Shown: positions 45,601 to 54,614, counted from the first letter of the stretch. The stretch: DNA of 64,000 nucleotides from Aquitalea magnusonii (GCF_003202035.1 NZ_QJKC01000002.1:251858-315857), one strand, 5' to 3'. The notes: generated by a model not told the origin, from the letters alone. Numbers and translations are program-made.

Positions 45601-46844
45601 AGGCTTTTATCCGTATTCCAGCGGTTCTTCCAGGCAGCGGATGACTGCGTCCGCACATCAAACGGCTTGGGGTCCATCAGCAGGTGCAGGCGTTCACCCT
45701 GATAAGGCGAATGCGCCTTGACCACCTCCATGTTCAGCTCCACGCCAAGGCCAGGTTCGGTCGGCGGGATGATGAAGCCTTCCTCCCAGCGGATAGGCTG
45801 CTTGAGCACCTGGGAATGGAAACCATCCCAGGTCATGATGCTTTCCTGGATCAGGAAATTGGGCGTGGCGGTCGCCAGTTGAATGCTGGCAGCGGCACCG
45901 ACCGGCCCGTTATACAGATGCGGCGCAATCTGGGCGTAATAGCCTTCGGCCATGCCGGCAATTTTCTTGGCTTCCAGAATGCCGCCCACCCGTCCCAGAT
46001 TCATCTGCAAGATGGAGGCCGCGCCCTTTTGCAGCAGTTCCAGGAATTCATACTTGGTGGTCAGCCGCTCGCCGGTGGCAATCGGGATGCTGGTCTTGCT
46101 GGCCACTTGCGCCATGGCATCGGCCTGGCCGGGGGGGACTGGTTCCTCAAACCACAGCGGGTCGTATTGCTCCAGCCGTTTCGCCAGGCGGATGGCCGAG
46201 GCCGGCGTCATCTGGCCATGGGTACCAAACAACAGATCGCACTTGCTGCCGACCGCCTCGCGGATCCTGCGGCAGAACAGCTCACACTGGTCCATCACCT
46301 CCAGCGACAGATGATGGCCGGAATACACGCTATAAGGCCCGGCCGGGTCGAACTTCAGCGCGGTAAAACCTTGCTGCATGTATTGCGCGGCGCATTCCGC
46401 GGCCAGATCAGGGTCGTCATAGTCGTACTGACCATGGGCATTCCTGGGATAAAGATAAGTGTAGGAGCGCAGCCGCTCATTCACCTTGCCGCCAATCAGC
46501 TGGTAGACCGGCTGATTGGCCGCCTTGCCGATGATGTCCCAGCAGGCCATTTCCAGCCCGCTGGCAATGCCCATCATGCTCAGGTCCGGGCGCTGGGTGA
46601 AACCGCTGGAATAACACTCGCGGAAGAAGCGCTCCACCTGATGCGGATCATGGTTCAGCAGATAGCGCTCGAACACATCGCTGATGGCCGGCACCATCAC
46701 CTTGGGATGGAAGGTGGCGGCATACACTTCGCCCACGCCCTCGATACCGCAATCGGTTTTCAGCGTGACAAAAATCCAGTACATACCGCCAACATGTGGC
46801 GGAGGAACCGCGACGACATGTGTTTCCATGGAGATGATCTTCAT
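45597..46844 (-). CDS. enolase-superfamily sugar-acid dehydratase (mandelate racemase/muconate lactonizing family)
   Basis: 415 residues; the ATG at 46844 shares one base with the stop codon of the MFS gene (TGATG). The barrel carries the expected catalytic pieces: ALKFDPAGPYS at the end of strand 2, DLLFGTHGQMTP, the metal-ligand WFEEPVPP, TGERLTTKYEF and the general-base IAPHLYNGPV. These match the galactonate dehydratase-like group that removes water from aldonic acids to give 2-keto-3-deoxy acids. The exact sugar acid is not predictable. Operon position: after the MFS gene, before the GMC oxidoreductase. Confidence 0.85.
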   Translation of the reverse strand: MKIISMETHVVAVPPPHVGGMYWIFVTLKTDCGIEGVGEVYAATFHPKVMVPAISDVFERYLLNHDPHQVERFFRECYSSGFTQRPDLSMMGIASGLEMACWDIIGKAANQPVYQLIGGKVNERLRSYTYLYPRNAHGQYDYDDPDLAAECAAQYMQQGFTALKFDPAGPYSVYSGHHLSLEVMDQCELFCRRIREAVGSKCDLLFGTHGQMTPASAIRLAKRLEQYDPLWFEEPVPPGQADAMAQVASKTSIPIATGERLTTKYEFLELLQKGAASILQMNLGRVGGILEAKKIAGMAEGYYAQIAPHLYNGPVGAAASIQLATATPNFLIQESIMTWDGFHSQVLKQPIRWEEGFIIPPTEPGLGVELNMEVVKAHSPYQGERLHLLMDPKPFDVRTQSSAAWKNRWNTDKSL

Positions 46845-48127
46845 CACACAGACTCCCGTTGTTTATTCAGATGTTTGAAGTAAAACACTGCAACCGTGCC
46901 CAGCAAGCCGCAGCAGGCGATATAAGCAAAATAGAAACGGGTGCTATCGATGCCGGGATAATGTGCGGCAAACGCCGCATTGATCATGGGCAGGAAAATA
47001 TCCGGCAAATAACCGATCACCGAAATCAGGCCGATGGCCAGGCCGGTCACCGACAGCGGCACCCGGCAGGCATCCAGCAAGGACCAGTACAAACCGCGGA
47101 TGGCATAGGTCAGCACGCCGAGCAGCAGCACCAGTGCCAGCAGGAAATAAAGACCGGCACTGCCCGGAAAAAAGATCAGGCCAAACAGGCTGAGCGAGGA
47201 AAACAGCATGCTCAGCCCCAGCACACCTTCCTTGGAAAAACGGTCGCCGAGAAAACCGCCACCGATCCCGCCGATGGGACGCATCCACAATTTGGTGACG
47301 GTAATGAAGCCGGCAGCCACTGCGCTCATGCCATAGCCCTGCTGCAAATAGGCCGAAAAGGAATAGGTGGCCCAGAACAGCTGGTAACCGCAGAAGATGA
47401 TCAAGGCCAGCAGCCAGACTTGCGGTATGGACAGCAACAGCCGCAAGTCGGCCAGCACCGTGTTCTGGCGTTCAGCCTTGCTGTCGCGCTCGGCCACGCC
47501 CTTGTCCAGGAATAGCAGAATCAGTACGGCAATGCCCAGGCAGGTAAAGGAATACAGATAAATCACCTGCCGCAGTGCCAGCCTGGCGTCTTCTCCCTGC
47601 TCGACATGAAAGGCAAAGATGGCCAGCGCAATGGAGGCCAGCACCGCTTCGACCAGGCCACGACCACCATCCAGAATGCCAAAGAAACGCCCCTGCTCAT
47701 TGGCCGCGGCCAGCATCTTCACCCCCTTGAGCAGGGCCGCCCAGAAGGTAAGCCCCGCCGCCAGCCCCCAGCCGACAAAGATGAACTCCAAAGACTGATA
47801 CGGTGGGAAAGTGGCAAACCACAAGCCCAGACCGCCAACCACAGACAAGGAGAAGGCAATCAGCAAGCGCGGAGGAAAACGGTCGGCCAGCCAGCCACTG
47901 GGCAAATAACTGAGGGCATACACCACGCCCAGCATGGAATAGAACACCCCCAGATCGCTGCTGCTGATGCGGAAGCTTTGCAGGATGGTGGTTTCGAAGT
48001 TTTGCCGCAGGTATAGCAAGGGATAGATGGCACCTGCGGCCAGCAGCAGCAAGCCAAACTGGAAATAGCGCAGACGATTGCGGGCATGCAGCGGCGCTGC
48101 TGTCGCCAAAGAGTCAGCATGATTCAT
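46844..48127 (-). CDS. MFS transporter (YihN-like)
   Basis: 427 residues, about twelve helices. YLPSGWLADRFPPRLLIAFSL is the loop-2/3 motif; RPIGGIGGGFLGDRFSKEGVLG repeats it. GYQLFWATYSFSAYLQQGYGM and GLYWSLLDACRVPLSVTGLAIG (in parts) resemble E. coli YihN and its relatives. It lies in the middle of the catabolic operon and is coupled to the dehydratase gene by a one-base overlap, so it most likely imports the acid or alcohol that the operon degrades. Confidence 0.85.
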   Translation of the reverse strand: MNHADSLATAAPLHARNRLRYFQFGLLLLAAGAIYPLLYLRQNFETTILQSFRISSSDLGVFYSMLGVVYALSYLPSGWLADRFPPRLLIAFSLSVVGGLGLWFATFPPYQSLEFIFVGWGLAAGLTFWAALLKGVKMLAAANEQGRFFGILDGGRGLVEAVLASIALAIFAFHVEQGEDARLALRQVIYLYSFTCLGIAVLILLFLDKGVAERDSKAERQNTVLADLRLLLSIPQVWLLALIIFCGYQLFWATYSFSAYLQQGYGMSAVAAGFITVTKLWMRPIGGIGGGFLGDRFSKEGVLGLSMLFSSLSLFGLIFFPGSAGLYFLLALVLLLGVLTYAIRGLYWSLLDACRVPLSVTGLAIGLISVIGYLPDIFLPMINAAFAAHYPGIDSTRFYFAYIACCGLLGTVAVFYFKHLNKQRESV

Positions 48128-48236
48128 CTTGATGGTGTCTCCTGCTGCACCGCAGGACTTTTATCCGGCCTTATCGCTTGGCCATCCTGTCGTGTGCAGA
48201 CTTGTTGTGATGCCGGCTGAATGACCGGGAGTAAGC

Positions 48237-49661
48237 TCAGTACTTCAGGACGACCAGCCGCGTCTGGGTGAACTCCAGCATGCCGTGCTTGCCGTCGTCG
48301 CCCCCCAGCCCGGAGCGTTTCCAGCCGGCGTGGTAGCCCTGGTAAGGATCCGCGGGGGTGCGGTTGACATAGAGCTCGCCGGCTTCGATGTGGTTGGCAA
48401 AACGCATGGCGGTCCGGTAGTTTTCGGTGTACAGCACCGAGGCCAGGCCAAACTGGTGGTCATTGGCCAATTGCAAGGCTTCGTCGGCACTGCGGTATTT
48501 CAGGACACACAGCACAGGGCCGAAAATTTCTTCCTGCACGATTTCCATGTCCTGACGACAGCCGGTGAGCAAGGTGGGCGGGTAAAAATAACCAGGGCCT
48601 TCCGGAATGAACCCACCGGTTTCCAGCGTGGCCCCGTCATCCACCGCACGCGCCACCATCTGGTGGATGTTCAGCCGTGCCGTGGCATTGACCAGCGGGC
48701 CCATATAGTTGGGATTATCGGCACGGTTGCCATACTGGCGGACAGCAAAACGCTGTTTGAGCAGGCGGACAAAATCTTCATACACCTCCTCCTGCACATA
48801 CACGCGCTCGACCGAGGTACACAGCTGCCCGCAATGGCTGAGAGCCGAGCCGACGATGTCATTGGCCGCCTGCAGCAGATTGGCATCGGCCTCGATGATG
48901 GCCGGCGTCTTGCCACCCAGTTCCAGCGATGACTTGGCGATATTCACCTGGGAATACTCCAGCACCTTGCGCCCGGCCCCCACGCTGCCGGTCAGGGTGA
49001 TCATGCCCACCTTGGGATGCGTGCACACCGTTTCCGCCACCACATGGCTCATGGTCAGGATATTCACCACCCCGGCAGGCAGGCCGGCATCCAGCACCGC
49101 CTGGGCAATTTCAAAGGCCGAGCACGGTGTGTTGTTGCTGGGACGCACCACCACGGTATTGCCGGTGATCAGTGCTGGCGCAATCTTGCGCAGCAAGGTG
49201 TAGACGGGAAAGTTGAAGGGAATGAGGCATGCCACCACCCCAATGGCTTCGCGCAGCAGCAGCAGGTTTTCCTGCGGGGTGTCACTGGGAATGACCTCCC
49301 CTTCGATACGCCTGGCCCACTCGGCGTGAAAGCGGGTGATTTCAGCCGCATAGCCAGCTTCGGCCGTGGCATCGCTCAGGCTCTTGCCAGACTCGGCAGC
49401 CAGCGCAGCGCCGATCTGCGGCGAACGCGCCTGCAATGCCTCAGCCAGTTTGTGCAGGTACTGGCCACGCTCACAGGCCGGCAAGGCGGCCCAGGCTTTT
49501 TGCGCTGCCGCCGCGGCATCCACCGCATGTCGTGCTTCGGCAGGGGTGGCTGCCGACACCTTGGCTTGCGCCTGGCCGGTGGCAGGATCCAGCACAATGA
49601 AACCGGCATCACTGTCCGGCGTGATAAAGCAGTTGTTGATGAAATTCTGGTAAGTGCGCAT
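48237..49661 (-). CDS. aldehyde dehydrogenase, lactaldehyde/glycolaldehyde dehydrogenase (AldA)-like
   Basis: 474 residues, a full-length NAD-dependent aldehyde dehydrogenase. The catalytic Glu is in LELGGKTPA and the nucleophilic Cys at about 279 in CGQLCTSVERVYV. MRTYQNFINNCFI, VNRTPADPYQGYHAGWKRSG and HGMLEFTQTRLVVLKY resemble AldA, which oxidises lactaldehyde and glycolaldehyde. It is the first gene of the ALDH-MFS-dehydratase-GMC-IclR block; a 109-base gap separates it from the MFS gene. A perfect 12-base palindrome (49710-49721) lies upstream. Confidence 0.88.
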   Translation of the reverse strand: MRTYQNFINNCFITPDSDAGFIVLDPATGQAQAKVSAATPAEARHAVDAAAAAQKAWAALPACERGQYLHKLAEALQARSPQIGAALAAESGKSLSDATAEAGYAAEITRFHAEWARRIEGEVIPSDTPQENLLLLREAIGVVACLIPFNFPVYTLLRKIAPALITGNTVVVRPSNNTPCSAFEIAQAVLDAGLPAGVVNILTMSHVVAETVCTHPKVGMITLTGSVGAGRKVLEYSQVNIAKSSLELGGKTPAIIEADANLLQAANDIVGSALSHCGQLCTSVERVYVQEEVYEDFVRLLKQRFAVRQYGNRADNPNYMGPLVNATARLNIHQMVARAVDDGATLETGGFIPEGPGYFYPPTLLTGCRQDMEIVQEEIFGPVLCVLKYRSADEALQLANDHQFGLASVLYTENYRTAMRFANHIEAGELYVNRTPADPYQGYHAGWKRSGLGGDDGKHGMLEFTQTRLVVLKY

Positions 49662-49709
49662 CAGGCCAAACCCCTCGATTAGAGTATTAGCCCTATCAAA
49701 CCAGCCACC

Positions 49710-49721
49710 GACCGCGCGGTC
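49710..49721. promoter_or_regulatory. perfect 12-base palindrome upstream of aldehyde dehydrogenase
   Basis: GACCGCGCGGTC lies 49 bases before the start codon, directly after TTTT on the minus strand. It is a plausible operator for the IclR regulator encoded at the end of the operon, but one occurrence cannot prove that. Confidence 0.4.
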
Positions 49722-49821
49722 AAAATAATTTCAGATATGAATAATTTATTTTACCAGTGAAATTTCCTGCCTATTTGAACAGGCAGATTGACTGGCGAGA
49801 GGCCGTAAACAGGCCCTCAAC

Positions 49822-51105
49822 TCACTGGTCGCGCTGCCGCCAGGCGGCCAGCTCGCTCAGCTTCAGCCCGCGTGGAAAGGGGCGGTGTTTGCCGTGGGCA
49901 ATGCGTTGCGAACGGTAAATACCGCTATGGCCGGAAAAATAATAGCTGGCCACGCAAGCCAGTGCGGCGTAAATACCCACCTCGCTACCAAACAGCTCCA
50001 TGGCCATGAAGGTGGAGGCCAGCGGCGTATTGGCCGCGCCGGCAAACACGGCGACAAAGCCCAGTCCGGCCAGCAGGGAAAACGGCAGCTGCAACAGCGG
50101 TGACAAGGCATTGCCCAGCGTGGCACCGATGAAAAACAGCGGGGTCACTTCGCCGCCCTTGAAACCACTGGCCAGCGACAGCACGGTCAGGCCCAGCTTG
50201 GCGGCAAAATCATAGGGCGGCAGCGGCTGCTGGAAGGCCTCGACGATCACCGGGATACCCAGGCCGACAAAACGATCCGCCCCTGTCGGCCAGACAATGG
50301 CCAGCAGCAACACACCGCCCAGCAAGGGGCGCAGCGGCGGGTACTTCAGCAGTTGCTTGATAACTGCGGCCAAGGCATGGGTGCTGTCGGCAAACAGCTT
50401 GCCGACCAGGCCAAACAGCGCCCCGGCCGCCAGCGTGGCCAGCAGCGTCCAGCCACTGATGGCCGGAATGAATTGAATGGCATAGTGGGTATGCTGCACG
50501 CCCCAGGCCAGGCCCACCTGGTCGGCCACGATGGCCGCCAGCAGGCAGGGAAACAGCGCGTCGTAGCGCATGCGGCCTATGGCCAGCACTTCCAGCGCAA
50601 ACACCGCACCGGCCAGCGGCGTGCCGAATACCGAAGCGAAACCGGCAGCGATGCCACACATCAGCAGGATGCGCCGGTCGGCATTGCCCAGTCGCAGCAC
50701 ATGGGTGATCTGGTCGGCCAGCGCCCCGCCCATCTGCACGGCGGTGCCTTCGCGCCCGACCGAGGCGCCAAACAGATGCGACATCACCGTGCCCCACAGC
50801 ACCAGCGGCACCATGCGCAGGGGAACGATACGGGTGGGGTCGTGGATTTCGTCGATCAGCAGGTTGTTGCCCGCTTCCACCCGGCTGCCATAGCGCAGAT
50901 AGACCCAGCCAACCACAAAGCCGGCCAGCGGCAACAAGCACAGCAAATAGCGGTGGCTGTCACGCATGGCGGTAGCCCACACCAGGCTGTGCAGGAAAAA
51001 GGCCGAGGCCGTGCCCGCCAGCAAGGCGACAACACAGGACAGCAGCAGTAATTTGGCCATGCGCGGCAGCATGGCAAGGGTTTCACAGCGGGAAATGGCA
51101 GACAT
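49822..51105 (-). CDS. eriCF: fluoride-type CLC antiporter (CLC-F)
   Basis: 427 residues with CLC topology. The first ion-pathway motif reads GNN at residues 79-81 (AGNNLLIDEIH) instead of GSGIP, and the second reads GREGT at 117-121 instead of GREGP; both changes mark the fluoride/proton antiporter branch. GFKGGEVTPLFFIGATLG is the third motif. The protein expels fluoride that has entered as HF. Strong support comes from the fluoride riboswitch at 51188-51280 in its own leader. Starts at 51072 and 51060 are also possible, since no strong site marks 51105. Confidence 0.9.
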   Translation of the reverse strand: MSAISRCETLAMLPRMAKLLLLSCVVALLAGTASAFFLHSLVWATAMRDSHRYLLCLLPLAGFVVGWVYLRYGSRVEAGNNLLIDEIHDPTRIVPLRMVPLVLWGTVMSHLFGASVGREGTAVQMGGALADQITHVLRLGNADRRILLMCGIAAGFASVFGTPLAGAVFALEVLAIGRMRYDALFPCLLAAIVADQVGLAWGVQHTHYAIQFIPAISGWTLLATLAAGALFGLVGKLFADSTHALAAVIKQLLKYPPLRPLLGGVLLLAIVWPTGADRFVGLGIPVIVEAFQQPLPPYDFAAKLGLTVLSLASGFKGGEVTPLFFIGATLGNALSPLLQLPFSLLAGLGFVAVFAGAANTPLASTFMAMELFGSEVGIYAALACVASYYFSGHSGIYRSQRIAHGKHRPFPRGLKLSELAAWRQRDQ

Positions 51106-51138
51106 GGCGTTCTTCTGAATAGCAAAACAGGGTCACCA

Positions 51139-51182
51139 CCCGGTACTGACGCGCGCAAGCCTGCAGCATCCCCAATACCGGG
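51139..51182 (-). terminator. candidate expression-platform hairpin below the fluoride aptamer
   Basis: CCCGGTA and TACCGGG pair around a 30-base loop, starting 6 bases after the aptamer on the minus strand; the next stretch includes CTGTTTTGC. It may be the terminator or translation-control arm switched by fluoride, but the platform is not typical and this is inference. Confidence 0.4.
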
Positions 51183-51187
51183 AATCA

Positions 51188-51280
51188 TGCAGGCATCATC
51201 AGCCCGGACGGGCGGTTTGCTGCCACCGCCGCGTCAGGTCGTGCGGCAGGACAAGCGGGAGGCATGCCATCTCCCACAAA
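51188..51280 (-). promoter_or_regulatory. fluoride riboswitch (crcB motif)
   Basis: On the minus strand P1 reads GGGAGATGGCATGCCTCCC (51275 to 51257), with stem GGGAG/CTCCC. The loop bases GGCAT can pair with ATGCC in the tail GATGATGCCTGCA (51200 to 51188), the pseudoknot of this riboswitch. The second conserved stem follows AAAC as CGCCC/GGGC, then CTGATGATG. Between the two parts is a ~38-base insertion that can form its own hairpin (CTGCC/GGCAG), seen in some members. Gene order (riboswitch, then CLC-F) agrees with known fluoride-resistance units. Confidence 0.9.
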
Positions 51281-51315
51281 GAACAGCCATGCTAGCGGCA
51301 AAGCCCGAGCGAGAC

Positions 51316-51355
51316 AAGCAAAAAGCCGGATGGCTCCCCAGGAGCCATCCGGCTT
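51316..51355 (-). terminator. intrinsic terminator after terC-like gene
   Basis: A 15-bp perfect stem, AAGCCGGATGGCTCC and GGAGCCATCCGGCTT, with loop CCA; on the minus strand it runs into TTTTTGCTT. It isolates the fluoride riboswitch transcript from the upstream gene. Confidence 0.9.
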
Positions 51356-51382
51356 GGCACAAGGCACTGCATCCGCGCCTGG

Positions 51383-52381
51383 TCAGCCCAGGGTGTCGCC
51401 TTTCTCGTCACGGGTCTTATACAGCGAATACAGCACGCCGCTGACCAGCAGGCCCAGTGTCACCACCAGTGACACGCCGGTGGGAATGTGGAACTGCACC
51501 AGCTGGATGTCGTTGAGATACACCAGCCCCACTTTCACCCCGATGAACACCAGCACGATGGCCAGCGAATACTTGAGGTATTCGAAGCGGTGCACCATGG
51601 CCGACAGGGCAAAGTACAGCGCACGCAGGCCGAGGATGGCAAAGATGTTCGAGGTGTAGACCAGGAAAGGATCCTGGGTGATGGCGAAAATTGCCGGAAT
51701 GCTGTCCACCGCAAACACCAGGTCGGCGCTTTCCACCAGGATCAGCGTCAGCAGCAGCGGCGTGGCCCACCAGCCACGGGACAGACCGTGCTGTTCACCA
51801 CGCACCAGGAAATGATGGCCATGCAGGGTGGGCGTGAAGCGCAGGTGGCGGCGCAGCCACTGATAGAGCTTGTTGTCATCCAGCGAGGGATGGCCCTCCT
51901 CCTTGCCCAGCAGCATCTTGATGCCGGTCAGCAGCAGGAACAGCCCGAACAGCACCAGCACCCACTTGAACTCGGCCACCAGCACCGCGCCCAGGCCGAT
52001 CATGATGGCACGCAGCACGATCACCCCCAGAATGCCCCAGAACAGCACCCGGTGCTGGTACAGCCGTGGCACCGCCATGCCGCTGAAGATCAGCGACATC
52101 ACGAAGATGTTGTCCATCGACAGCGATTTTTCCACCAGATAGCCGGTAAGGTACTGCATGCCGGCATCGCCGCCGCGATACCACCATACCCAGCCGCCAA
52201 AAGCCAGGCCCATGGCGATGTAAAACGCCGACAGCTTGAGGCTTTCCTTGACGCCAATCTCGTGGTCGTCCTTGTTGAGCACGCCCAGGTCAAACAGCAG
52301 CAAGGCCGCCACGATGGCCATGAACATCAGCCACATCCAGAGCGGTGTGCCGGCAAACAACATATTCAACCATTCCATCAT
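51383..52381 (-). CDS. alx: TerC/Alx family integral membrane protein
   Basis: 332 residues with about eight to nine helices. LLLFDLGVLNKDDHEIGVKESL, GYLVEKSLSMDNIFV (with the metal-site Asp/Asn) and LVESADLVFAVDSIPAIFAI (second Asp pair) are the conserved core of Alx/TerC proteins, which handle Mn2+ or load metals onto exported enzymes. E. coli alx is controlled by a pH/Mn riboswitch; I looked for that motif in the 107 bases upstream and did not find it. Monocistronic, bracketed by terminators. Confidence 0.88.
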   Translation of the reverse strand: MMEWLNMLFAGTPLWMWLMFMAIVAALLLFDLGVLNKDDHEIGVKESLKLSAFYIAMGLAFGGWVWWYRGGDAGMQYLTGYLVEKSLSMDNIFVMSLIFSGMAVPRLYQHRVLFWGILGVIVLRAIMIGLGAVLVAEFKWVLVLFGLFLLLTGIKMLLGKEEGHPSLDDNKLYQWLRRHLRFTPTLHGHHFLVRGEQHGLSRGWWATPLLLTLILVESADLVFAVDSIPAIFAITQDPFLVYTSNIFAILGLRALYFALSAMVHRFEYLKYSLAIVLVFIGVKVGLVYLNDIQLVQFHIPTGVSLVVTLGLLVSGVLYSLYKTRDEKGDTLG

Positions 52382-52428
52382 CTTGTTCTTTCACGATAAC
52401 GCAGCCTGCACCGAAGCCGGCCGCGGGG

Positions 52429-52462
52429 TAAAACGGCGATGAGCAGGACCAGCCTGCTCATC
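52429..52462 (-). terminator. intrinsic terminator after htpX
   Basis: GATGAGCAGG and CCTGCTCATC (10 bp, loop 5); on the minus strand GCCGTTTTAC follows. Lies 27 bases beyond the htpX stop codon. Confidence 0.8.
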
Positions 52463-52488
52463 GTCATGTACTCAGGCGATACGGCGGC

Positions 52489-53370
52489 TTAGCGCACAGC
52501 TTGCAGCGCGGCGATGCGCGACTCCAGCGAAGGGTGGCTGGACAGCAGCCCCATCAGGCCGGCGCCACCGGCGATGCCGGAGGCCGCCATGTTCTGCGGC
52601 AGCTCGCCGGCATGCACGCCACCCAGGCGGTGCAGCGCGGCAATCATCGGCTGCGGGCTGCCCAGCAGCCTGGCCGCACCGGCATCGGCACGGTATTCAC
52701 GCTGACGCGAGAAATACATCACGATAAAGGATGCCAGAATGCCAAACACGATTTCACACACGATCACGGTGATGAAGTAGCCAATGCCGGTGCCGCTGGA
52801 CGACTCCTCGTCGTTGCGGCGCAACAGGTTATCCACCAGATAGCCCACCACGCGCGCCAGGAAGAACACGAAGGTGTTGACCACACCCTGGATCAGCGTC
52901 AGCGTCACCATGTCACCGTTCTGGATATGGGCGATTTCATGCGCCAGTACCGCTTCGACTTCCTGCTCGGTCATCGAGGACAGCAGGCCGGTGGACACCG
53001 CCACCAGCGAACTGGACTTGCTGGCACCGGTGGCAAAGGCATTGGGCTCGCCTTCATACACGGCGACTTCCGGCATGGGCAGGCCGGCGCGGTCGGCCAG
53101 CTTGCGCACGGTAAACAGCAGCCAGCGTTCGGTTTCGTTACTCGGCTGCTCGATGACGCGGGCACCGGTACTCCACTTGGCCATGATCTTGGACATCCAT
53201 AGCGAAATGAAGGCACCGCCGAAACCCATCAGTCCGGCAAAGGCCAGCAGGCTGCCCATGTTCAGGCCGCCAGCGGTGATAAAACGGTTGATGCCCAGCA
53301 ACTGGGCGGCGATGCTCAGCACCAGCATCACCGCGATATTGGTGGCGATCAGCAAGATCACGCGTTTCAT
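52489..53370 (-). CDS. htpX: membrane zinc protease HtpX
   Basis: 293 residues from the ATG at 53370, preceded by GAGGA. Two N-terminal helices ([19 protein letters not shown] and a second at ~35-55), the zinc motif HEIAH at about 140-144 in [19 protein letters not shown], two more helices, and the third ligand in [33 protein letters not shown] is characteristic. HtpX degrades damaged inner-membrane proteins together with FtsH. Divergent from an NhaR-like regulator. Confidence 0.96.
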   Translation of the reverse strand: MKRVILLIATNIAVMLVLSIAAQLLGINRFITAGGLNMGSLLAFAGLMGFGGAFISLWMSKIMAKWSTGARVIEQPSNETERWLLFTVRKLADRAGLPMPEVAVYEGEPNAFATGASKSSSLVAVSTGLLSSMTEQEVEAVLAHEIAHIQNGDMVTLTLIQGVVNTFVFFLARVVGYLVDNLLRRNDEESSSGTGIGYFITVIVCEIVFGILASFIVMYFSRQREYRADAGAARLLGSPQPMIAALHRLGGVHAGELPQNMAASGIAGGAGLMGLLSSHPSLESRIAALQAVR

Positions 53371-53461
53371 GATCAGTCCTCTCAGTAGTGGTGAATGACA
53401 GGCCGGCGCTGAGTGCCGGCCCGCATGAAGCAGATGCTGCATGATAGAGCTTTCCAGCCGA

Positions 53462-53504
53462 CGAAAAAATCAAATAAACTAGTAATATTCATCAGATTTT
53501 TTCG
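53462..53504. promoter_or_regulatory. perfect inverted repeat in htpX-nhaR divergent region
   Basis: CGAAAAAATC and GATTTTTTCG (10-bp arms, 23-base AT-rich spacer) end 7 bases before the nhaR-like start codon. No ribosome site is visible for that gene, so the element could be an autoregulatory operator, or in RNA a stem next to the start codon. Confidence 0.5.
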
Positions 53505-53511
53505 AATAATC

Positions 53512-54405
53512 ATGCTCAGCGATCTCAATTACAAGCATCTGCACTATTTCTGGGCGGTGGCCCGTGCCGGCAGTGTCACGGCGGCGGCACGGCAGCTGGG
53601 CATGACGGCACAGACCGTCAGCGGCCAGATCTCGCGGCTGGAACAACATATCGGCCGCGCCTTGTTTACCCAGCAGGGCCGTGGCCTGGTGCTGACCGAA
53701 GCCGGCCGCATGGCCCTGGGCTATGCCGACCGGATTTTCCAGCTGGGGGAAGAATTGCAGGAAATGCTGGCCGACGAGCAACTGGACCACACCCTGCGGC
53801 TGAGCAGCGGCATCAGCGATGTGCTGCCCAAGAGCATTGCCTACCGCCTGCTGCAACCCGCGCTGGCCTTGCCACAGCGCGTCAGGCTGCATTGCACCGA
53901 GGGGGCGTTCGACCAGTTGCTGCACGAGCTGAGCAGCCACAGCCTGGACCTGGTGCTGGCCGACCGCCCGGCACCGGCAGCGGCACAGCAGACGCTGCAA
54001 TCCTATTTGCTCGCCCGCTGCCCGGTGATGATTTTCGCCACGCCGGCACTGGCCGAGCGCTACCAGCCGGGATTTCCGCACAGCCTGCAGCGGGCACCGC
54101 TATTGCTGCCCAGCCGCGACAATGTGCTGCGCGGCCAGCTGGAACACTGGCTGGACGAACGTGGCATTCGCCCGGACATCGTCGGGGAATTCAAGGATGG
54201 CGCACTGCTGCATACCTTTGGCGAACAGGGTGCCGGCCTGTTCCCGGCGCCGGCCTTTGCCGCCAGCGATATCACCGGCAGCGGCAAGCTAAGCCTGCTC
54301 GGCCCGGTGACCGGCGTGGAAGAGCAGTATTACGCCATTGCCAACCGCCGCAAATTGCAGCATACGGCGGTACAGGCGATCATTCAGCCTGCCGTGTCGG
54401 AATAA
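53512..54405 (+). CDS. nhaR: LysR-type regulator, NhaR-like
   Basis: 297 residues from the ATG at 53512. LNYKHLHYFWAVARAGSVTAAA and the GMTAQTVSGQISRLEQHIG helix-turn-helix are nearly diagnostic of NhaR, the sodium-responsive activator of the NhaA antiporter. The effector domain contains GISDVLPKSIAYRLL and CTEGAFDQLLHELSSHSLD, also NhaR-like. No nhaA gene is adjacent; the divergent gene is htpX, hinting at a membrane-stress role. No clear ribosome site precedes the start. Confidence 0.85.
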   Translation: MLSDLNYKHLHYFWAVARAGSVTAAARQLGMTAQTVSGQISRLEQHIGRALFTQQGRGLVLTEAGRMALGYADRIFQLGEELQEMLADEQLDHTLRLSSGISDVLPKSIAYRLLQPALALPQRVRLHCTEGAFDQLLHELSSHSLDLVLADRPAPAAAQQTLQSYLLARCPVMIFATPALAERYQPGFPHSLQRAPLLLPSRDNVLRGQLEHWLDERGIRPDIVGEFKDGALLHTFGEQGAGLFPAPAFAASDITGSGKLSLLGPVTGVEEQYYAIANRRKLQHTAVQAIIQPAVSE

Positions 54406-54614
54406 TCGCCAGGCGGAAAAGTACGGTTCTGCTGTGCGATTTTTCCCTGGGAAACTGAACCAGCAGTATATCAGCATGGTCTGATTTGACTGCTTACGCC
54501 GCTCGCTGCCAAAAACGGCGATGACTACTGTTGTTCTGCCGGCGAATTATCCATACTGCATGACAAGCCGGCTGCCCGCAGCCGGCATACACTGGCCTGA
54601 CACTATCTGACTGA

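Noticed and set aside
52382-52488. Mn-sensing yybP-ykoY riboswitch in front of the TerC/Alx gene
   Set aside because: The leader is only about 100 bases and most of it is the htpX terminator; none of the conserved loop sequences of that riboswitch is present.
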